15,670 bases of DNA from NCBI GenBank assembly GCA_036505615.1, contig DASXTB010000316.1:1-15670 (forward strand). Direction: 5' to 3'. Shown piece after piece: positions 14,273 to 15,670 of the stretch; positions within the stretch are counted from its first letter, which is position 1; every line of letters starts with the position of its first letter. Origin of the DNA: DASXTB01 sp036505615. Its GTDB lineage: Bacteria > Acidobacteriota > UBA6911 > JACQSX01. Position numbers and translations under genes: made by a program. The notes beneath the pieces are model-generated. The model was not told the DNA's origin and ran no database searches. It saw only the letters and a list, made by a program, of their open reading frames with translations.

Positions 14273-15604
14273 TTAAAACGGAAAATTTAATTTCCCCAAC
14301 CTTTTACCGAGCATTCCGCCGCTTAACTGACGCATCATTTTGCGTGCCTGATCGTACTGCTTCAGCAGTTGATTTACCTGCTGCACCGAACAGCCGCTTC
14401 CTTTGGCGATCCGCTTCCTTCGCGAGCCATTAATGATCTTGTAATTTTCCCGCTCCCGGGACGTCATCGAGTTGATGATTGCCTCGATGTGCGAGAGCTC
14501 CTTCTCGTCTACCTGCATCCTGCCGATACCTTTGAGAGGACCGACATTGGGGAACATTTTCAGCAGCTGATCCAGAGGACCAAGCTTTCGGATTTGCCGT
14601 AATTGGTCACGGAAGTCCTCCAAGGTAAAGGAATCCTGGCGAATTTTTTCCACCATTCGAAGCGCGTTTTCCTGATCGACGGCTTCTTCGGCTTTTTCAA
14701 TCAGCGAAAGCACATCACCCATTCCGAGAATTCGTCCCGCCATGCGATCCGGGTAGAAAGGCTCCAGGGCATCAAATTTCTCGCCTACTCCGATGAACTT
14801 GATCGGCTGTCCGGTAACGGATTTGATGGAGAGTGCTGCGCCGCCTCGGGTATCGCCGTCCATCTTGGTGAGAATCACGCCCGTCAGCCCTACCTGATCG
14901 TTGAAGTCGCGAGCGCTATTGACGGCGTCCTGGCCGGTCATGGCATCGGCCACCAGCAGCGTCTCGCCGGGCTGCATGCGGCGTTTGATTTCCTTCAACT
15001 CGTCCATCAACTCCTGATCGACGTGAAGTCGTCCGGCGGTATCTACCACCAGGACATCGTAGCCGACATTGCGAGCCTGGGTGAGCGCCTGCTGGCATAT
15101 TGCAAAGGGGTCGCCGGAGTCGGTTTCCAGCACCGGAATTTGTATTTCTCTGCCGATGATGGACAGTTGTTCCCGAGCAGCGGGACGGTACACATCTACA
15201 GAAACCATCACGGGCCGCCGATTATTCTTTTTCAGCAGGCGAGCCAGTTTGCCGGTAGTGGTGGTTTTCCCAGACCCCTGCAGACCCGCCATTAGGATGA
15301 CCGTCGGAGGCGTCTTGGAAAAGTTCAGCCCCTGGTTTTCCTTCCCCAAAAGCTCGCTCAACTCGTCCCGGACGATTTTGACCACCTGCTGGCCGGGCGT
15401 GAGGCTGGTCATCACTTCCTGCCCCAGAGATTTTGCTTTGATCCGGGCCACAAATTCCTTCACTACCTTGAAGTTAACGTCTGCTTCCAGGAGAGCGATG
15501 CGAATTTCACGCATCGCTGCGTCAATGTGGGCCTCCGAAAGCTTGCCTTCGCCTTTCAGGTCCTTTAGAACGCGCTGCAGTTTGACAGACAAGTTGTCCA
15601 GCAT
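14273..15604 (-). CDS. ffh: Signal recognition particle protein Ffh (SRP54)
   Basis: SRP GTPase that binds signal sequences and 4.5S/6S RNA and delivers ribosomes to FtsY at the membrane. The 443 residues comprise the helical N domain (1-95), then the G domain with the P-loop GLQGSGKT (107-114), DVYRPAA (137-143), DTAGR (188-192), TKMD (246-249) and GVGE (272-275). The M domain (about 328-443) follows, with the RNA-binding SRRKRIAKGSG (394-404). The length is typical. A GAGGG lies nine bases before the ATG at 15604. It is the first recognisable gene of the ffh-rpsP-khpA-rimM-trmD-rplS operon. The M domain is only moderately rich in methionine, which is not unusual. Confidence 0.97.
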   Translation of the reverse strand: MLDNLSVKLQRVLKDLKGEGKLSEAHIDAAMREIRIALLEADVNFKVVKEFVARIKAKSLGQEVMTSLTPGQQVVKIVRDELSELLGKENQGLNFSKTPPTVILMAGLQGSGKTTTTGKLARLLKKNNRRPVMVSVDVYRPAAREQLSIIGREIQIPVLETDSGDPFAICQQALTQARNVGYDVLVVDTAGRLHVDQELMDELKEIKRRMQPGETLLVADAMTGQDAVNSARDFNDQVGLTGVILTKMDGDTRGGAALSIKSVTGQPIKFIGVGEKFDALEPFYPDRMAGRILGMGDVLSLIEKAEEAVDQENALRMVEKIRQDSFTLEDFRDQLRQIRKLGPLDQLLKMFPNVGPLKGIGRMQVDEKELSHIEAIINSMTSRERENYKIINGSRRKRIAKGSGCSVQQVNQLLKQYDQARKMMRQLSGGMLGKRLGKLNFPF

Positions 15605-15633
15605 AGTGACCGGCCCTCGGGATGCGTTTAGTC

Positions 15634-15670
15634 TTCAGAATTCAGATTTAAATTCTCAAGACCTGACCCC
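15634..15670. repeat. Degenerate repeat / possible REP fragment at right edge
   Basis: Upstream of ffh, attcaga-like units (ttcagaattcagattt) run into aattctcaagacctgacccc at the window end. From memory, a caagacctgacccc end recurs in acidobacterial repeats near REP-associated tyrosine transposases. That link is unverified and the element is cut by the edge. Confidence 0.35.

Noticed and set aside
14603..15295. 230-codon plus-strand open frame
   Set aside because: It is fully antisense to the conserved G domain of ffh, with no ribosome site or recognisable motif.
15605..15670. ffh promoter (ttgaga and an AT-rich box)
   Set aside because: No second box is found at the expected spacing, and the AT-rich stretch is explained by the degenerate repeat.

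Overview
The window looks like a chromosomal core region of an uncultured acidobacterium (phylum Acidobacteriota). This is inferred from three things: the style of the TPR protein and the 78-residue membrane protein, which resemble proteins I recall from that phylum; the moderately high GC; and intergenic DNA full of short degenerate repeats and palindromes. Every assignment was made by reading motifs; no database search was run.

Left part (1-4224), minus strand: cobB (class III-type sirtuin), larC (nickel-pincer cofactor synthesis) and metG (methionyl-tRNA synthetase with a C-terminal tRNA-binding domain, cut by the left edge). Divergent from these, on the plus strand, argS (arginyl-tRNA synthetase) is followed almost without gap by two small exported proteins of unknown function that look like diverged tandem duplicates (4225-7298).

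Middle part (7299-9568): a HAD-family phosphatase convergent with the argS group, a ThiE/TenI-family protein that reads more like TenI, and a two-helix membrane protein, all on the minus strand. They are separated by repeat-rich spacers.

Right part (9569-15670), minus strand: the classic translation and secretion operon ffh-rpsP-khpA-rimM-trmD-rplS, followed by a 766-residue TPR protein that is probably its last gene. It joins the signal recognition particle GTPase, ribosomal proteins S16 and L19, the 16S processing factor RimM, a KH-domain RNA chaperone and the tRNA m1G37 methyltransferase.

I see no defence system, CRISPR array, prophage, tRNA or intact transposon. The genes are mostly ordinary housekeeping. 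The least ordinary material is in the spacers. Several are built from degenerate runs of about seven bases arranged as inverted repeats, with a different unit in each spacer. At one site the two arms hold the stop codons of two convergent genes. The paired exported proteins, the small membrane protein and the TenI-like enzyme are the protein-level items most worth following.
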